DNA from: Ignavibacteria bacterium
GTDB taxonomy: Bacteria > Bacteroidota > Ignavibacteria > Tepidaquicellales > OLB5
Direction: 5' to 3'
Length of the DNA: 8,556 bases
Assembly (NCBI GenBank): GCA_027492415.1
Contig: JAPUEV010000262.1
Coordinates: 1 to 8,556 of the forward strand
In this document: positions 6,132-8,556 of the stretch, in pieces
Layout of the letters: every line of letters begins with the position of its first letter
Position numbering within the stretch: the stretch's first letter is position 1
Notes under the pieces: model-generated
Database searches by the model: none
Seen by the model: only the letters and a program-made list of their open reading frames with translations
What the model was told of the DNA's origin: nothing
Position numbers and translations under genes: made by a program

Positions 6132-8556
6132 ATGCCTGTAGCTAAAGTCTTTATTATTGAAGATGAAGCTATTACTGCTCTTGATATCAAGAAGACACTT
6201 GAGAAGCTTAATTACGAGATAGTCGGAATTAAAGACAGAGGCGATGAAGCGCTTAAGCTGATAGGCGAAACTGAGCCTGATGTAATTTTAATGGATATTA
6301 CATTAAAGGGTGAGCTTGATGGTATTGAAACAGCGAGACTGATAAATATACAGTATAAAATACCAATTGTATATTTAACGGCGCACTATGATGATGAAAC
6401 AATTGAACGCTCCAAAACAACCAATCCTTACGGATTTCTTCTTAAGCCATTGAATGACAGGGACCTGAACTCATGCCTAAGAATGGCATTATCCAGGTTT
6501 GAAGCTGAAACCAGGCTTAAAGAAAGCGAAGATAGCCTGGATAGAACAATTAAAATGAACTCCGTTCTGTTTAATTCTTACAACGGTCTTGCGATAATAA
6601 TAAGTTCGAAAGGAAAAATTACCGCTGTTAATAATAACACTTCTAATATAGATTTCAGTACAGATCATTTCCAGGGCAATGATATTAAAAAAGTTTTCCC
6701 GGGAAAAACGGGCAATAAATTCCTGAATTTAACCGAAGAAGTTTTAACAGACGGCAAAGAAAAAAGCTTTGAGCATATTATTAAGGTCAACGATAAAAAA
6801 TTCCATTATGAAACCAGGTTTGTAAAATATAATGAATCTGAAGTACTTGCATTATTTACAAACAGAACCGACAGCAGCGAAACTGAAAAAGCTTTACGAG
6901 AAAGCGAAACAAAGTACAGGAACCTGATAAAGAACTCTCCGGTTGCCATAACACGGCTGCAGATCAAGAATAACAGGTATGAGCTTGTGAACGATGAGTT
7001 TGAAAAGCAATCAGGGTACACATTAAGTGAGTTCAATGCGCTTACTGATGAAGAATATAAAAATATGATTTACCCTGATGACAGGGAAAGTGTTTTAACA
7101 CTTTACAATAACTGGTTAAAAGCCGGCTGCAAAGGTATTAAGAACCTGACTTACCGTATTTATAATAAAAACAAAGAAATAATCTGGCTGGATAGCTACC
7201 ATTATGCAGATAGCTCGGCAGATGGCAGGATAGAAGCAATAAACCAGCTTTACCTTAATGTAAACAAACAAAAACAATATGAAGAGATCTTAAATGAATC
7301 CAAGCAGTACCTGGATGCATTTTTCCAGCAGTCTATGGACGGGATATTTATCGCTAAAATTGACCCGCCTGTAAAATGGGATAAAAATAATAATTCAGAA
7401 AAACATTTAGAGCATATTATAAAGAACGTCAGGATTACAAGGGCTAATACTCCGCTTGCTGAACAGTTTGGTGTACCTATTGAGACAGTTTTAAGTTCAA
7501 CTGCTGAAAGTTACTATGGTAACACAATTGCAGAAGCAAAGAAAAGATGGCGGGACTTTCTCAACAAAGGGCATTCACATGTGAACGAATATTACTCAAG
7601 ACCTGACGGAAGCAAGGTATTTATCGAAGGTGATTATTACTGCCTTTACGATAACAGGAATGACTTTATCGGGTATATGGGTATACAGAGGGATATGACA
7701 GAAAGAAAGAATTCAGATGAATTGATAAGGATAAGTGAAGAGAAGTTCCGCGCAGTAGCTGAATCTATGCCCGCACAGGTAGTTATTTTCCAGGATAATA
7801 AATTCGTTTATGCCAATCCCTATTCTGAGGTTATTACAGGCTATAAAACATCTGAGATACTAAAGAAGAATTTCTGGGACCTTGTTCATGATGATTACAG
7901 GCAGATAGCAAAAGAACGGGGCAAAAAACGGCTTGAAGGGGAAAAAGTTCCTGATAACTATGAAATGAAGATCATAGATAAAAATAACAATGAAAAATGG
8001 CTTAGTTACAGTGCAAGAATAATTGAATTCAACGGGAAGAAGGCAGTTGTTGGCATAGCAGTTGATATAACTGAAAGCAGGAAAAACCAGGAAAAGATAA
8101 AACAAAGCGAAGAAAAGTACAGGAATTTTGTTGAGCACAGCTCAGAAGGGATTTTCAGGCTGGAATTTAAAAAACCGGTTTCTTTGAAGCTTGCTGCCGA
8201 TGAACAGGTTGACCTGATAAGGAAAAATGTATTTATTGCTGAATGCAACCACGTATTTGCAAAAATGTACGACGAGCAGCCAGAAAATATTATAGGAAAA
8301 AATGTAAATGTTCTTAAATATCAAAATGATGACGGACCGGGAAGAATACTTAAATTTATTATGAACGATTACAACATATCCGATGATGAGGTAACAGAAA
8401 CTGATTCAGAAGGAAAAGTAAAGAATTTTGTCGTTAATATTTCAGGTGTTTTAGAAAATGACCACTTAACCAGCATTTGGGGTGTACAAAGAGATGTAAC
8501 TGAAAAGAAAAAAGCAGAAGAATCAATAAAAAGAAATTTAAAGGAAAAGGACATCC
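6132..8556 (+). CDS. Receiver domain plus five PAS domains, probable sensor histidine kinase (3' end missing)
   Basis: The frame is open from ATG 6132 to the window end (808 codons). Residues 1-120 form a CheY-like receiver: acidic pair Glu10/Asp11, phosphoacceptor Asp55 in ILMDI, Thr83 in VYLTA and Lys105 in LLKP, so it should be phosphorylatable. A coiled linker (about 120-140) leads to five PAS-type sensor modules at about 143-247 (weak, diverged), 261-380, 391-526, 538-650 and 662-793. Modules 2, 4 and 5 open with the usual SE(E/T)K(Y/F)R helix, and modules 3 to 5 end in DxTE linkers (QRDMTERK, VDITESRK, QRDVTEKK). No membrane segment is seen, so it is a cytoplasmic sensor. The last residues (AEESIKRNLKEKDI) resemble the lead-in to a HisKA_2 dimerisation helix (typically followed by LLKEIHHRVKNN), so a kinase and ATPase domain probably follow; this is inference. 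A GGDEF or other output domain is possible. The ATG is chosen because the receiver's first beta strand starts at residue 4. Ligands and partners are unknown. Confidence 0.9.
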   Translation, partial: MPVAKVFIIEDEAITALDIKKTLEKLNYEIVGIKDRGDEALKLIGETEPDVILMDITLKGELDGIETARLINIQYKIPIVYLTAHYDDETIERSKTTNPYGFLLKPLNDRDLNSCLRMALSRFEAETRLKESEDSLDRTIKMNSVLFNSYNGLAIIISSKGKITAVNNNTSNIDFSTDHFQGNDIKKVFPGKTGNKFLNLTEEVLTDGKEKSFEHIIKVNDKKFHYETRFVKYNESEVLALFTNRTDSSETEKALRESETKYRNLIKNSPVAITRLQIKNNRYELVNDEFEKQSGYTLSEFNALTDEEYKNMIYPDDRESVLTLYNNWLKAGCKGIKNLTYRIYNKNKEIIWLDSYHYADSSADGRIEAINQLYLNVNKQKQYEEILNESKQYLDAFFQQSMDGIFIAKIDPPVKWDKNNNSEKHLEHIIKNVRITRANTPLAEQFGVPIETVLSSTAESYYGNTIAEAKKRWRDFLNKGHSHVNEYYSRPDGSKVFIEGDYYCLYDNRNDFIGYMGIQRDMTERKNSDELIRISEEKFRAVAESMPAQVVIFQDNKFVYANPYSEVITGYKTSEILKKNFWDLVHDDYRQIAKERGKKRLEGEKVPDNYEMKIIDKNNNEKWLSYSARIIEFNGKKAVVGIAVDITESRKNQEKIKQSEEKYRNFVEHSSEGIFRLEFKKPVSLKLAADEQVDLIRKNVFIAECNHVFAKMYDEQPENIIGKNVNVLKYQNDDGPGRILKFIMNDYNISDDEVTETDSEGKVKNFVVNISGVLENDHLTSIWGVQRDVTEKKKAEESIKRNLKEKDI

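Noticed and set aside
7323..8510. Repeated PAS segments as a DNA-level repeat or recombination hotspot
   Set aside because: The similarity is at protein-motif level only (SEEKYR, DxTE); no long nucleotide identity between modules was seen.
6806..8554. Minus-strand open frames of 60-92 codons opposite the sensor gene
   Set aside because: The + strand frame from 6132 is open for 808 codons with clear receiver and PAS motifs; the minus-strand frames overlap one another and look like low-complexity Phe/Leu/Ser translations of it.

Overview
The window reads as ordinary chromosomal DNA from an AT-rich member of the Bacteroidota/Ignavibacteriota (FCB) group, most likely Ignavibacteria-like. Three things point there. 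The first protein ends in a type IX secretion (T9SS) type A sorting domain with the PNPFNP box common in that group. No protein start has a strong purine-rich Shine-Dalgarno sequence. TAnnTTTG-type promoter -7 elements, as used by the Bacteroidota housekeeping sigma factor, lie before the tRNA and before two of the transcription units. The genus assignment is inference.

Layout, all on the + strand. (1) Positions 1-1500 hold the 3' part of a secreted arylsulfotransferase-like beta-propeller protein with a C-terminal T9SS domain, closed by a clear intrinsic terminator at 1549-1579. (2) Positions 1645-5829 hold a tight three-gene operon with 6-bp gaps: two ABC exporter half-transporters and RdgB, the XTP/dITP house-cleaning pyrophosphatase. 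The two half-transporters look like an obligate heterodimer. The first has Asp in place of the catalytic Glu after Walker B, and the second has a diverged signature motif, so one of the two ATP sites should be degenerate. (3) A complete tRNA-Thr (anticodon UGU, CCA encoded) lies at 5886-5960 with its own candidate promoter and a strong terminator. (4) From 6132 to the window end runs a long open frame that is cut off by the window: a CheY-like receiver domain followed by five PAS-type sensor domains. Its final visible residues look like the linker that leads into a histidine kinase of the HisKA_2 type. That kinase domain is predicted but lies outside the window.

The genes do not form one pathway. 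The exporter pair and rdgB are probably co-transcribed, and rdgB seems to have no terminator of its own, so transcripts may run through the tRNA to the terminator at 5962-5990. No mobile element, CRISPR array, rRNA or phage feature is visible, and no convincing new system was found. The most interesting points are the asymmetric ATP sites of the exporter, two PAS domains sharing an unusual insertion in the sensor protein, and the short inverted repeat that covers the start codon of that sensor gene.
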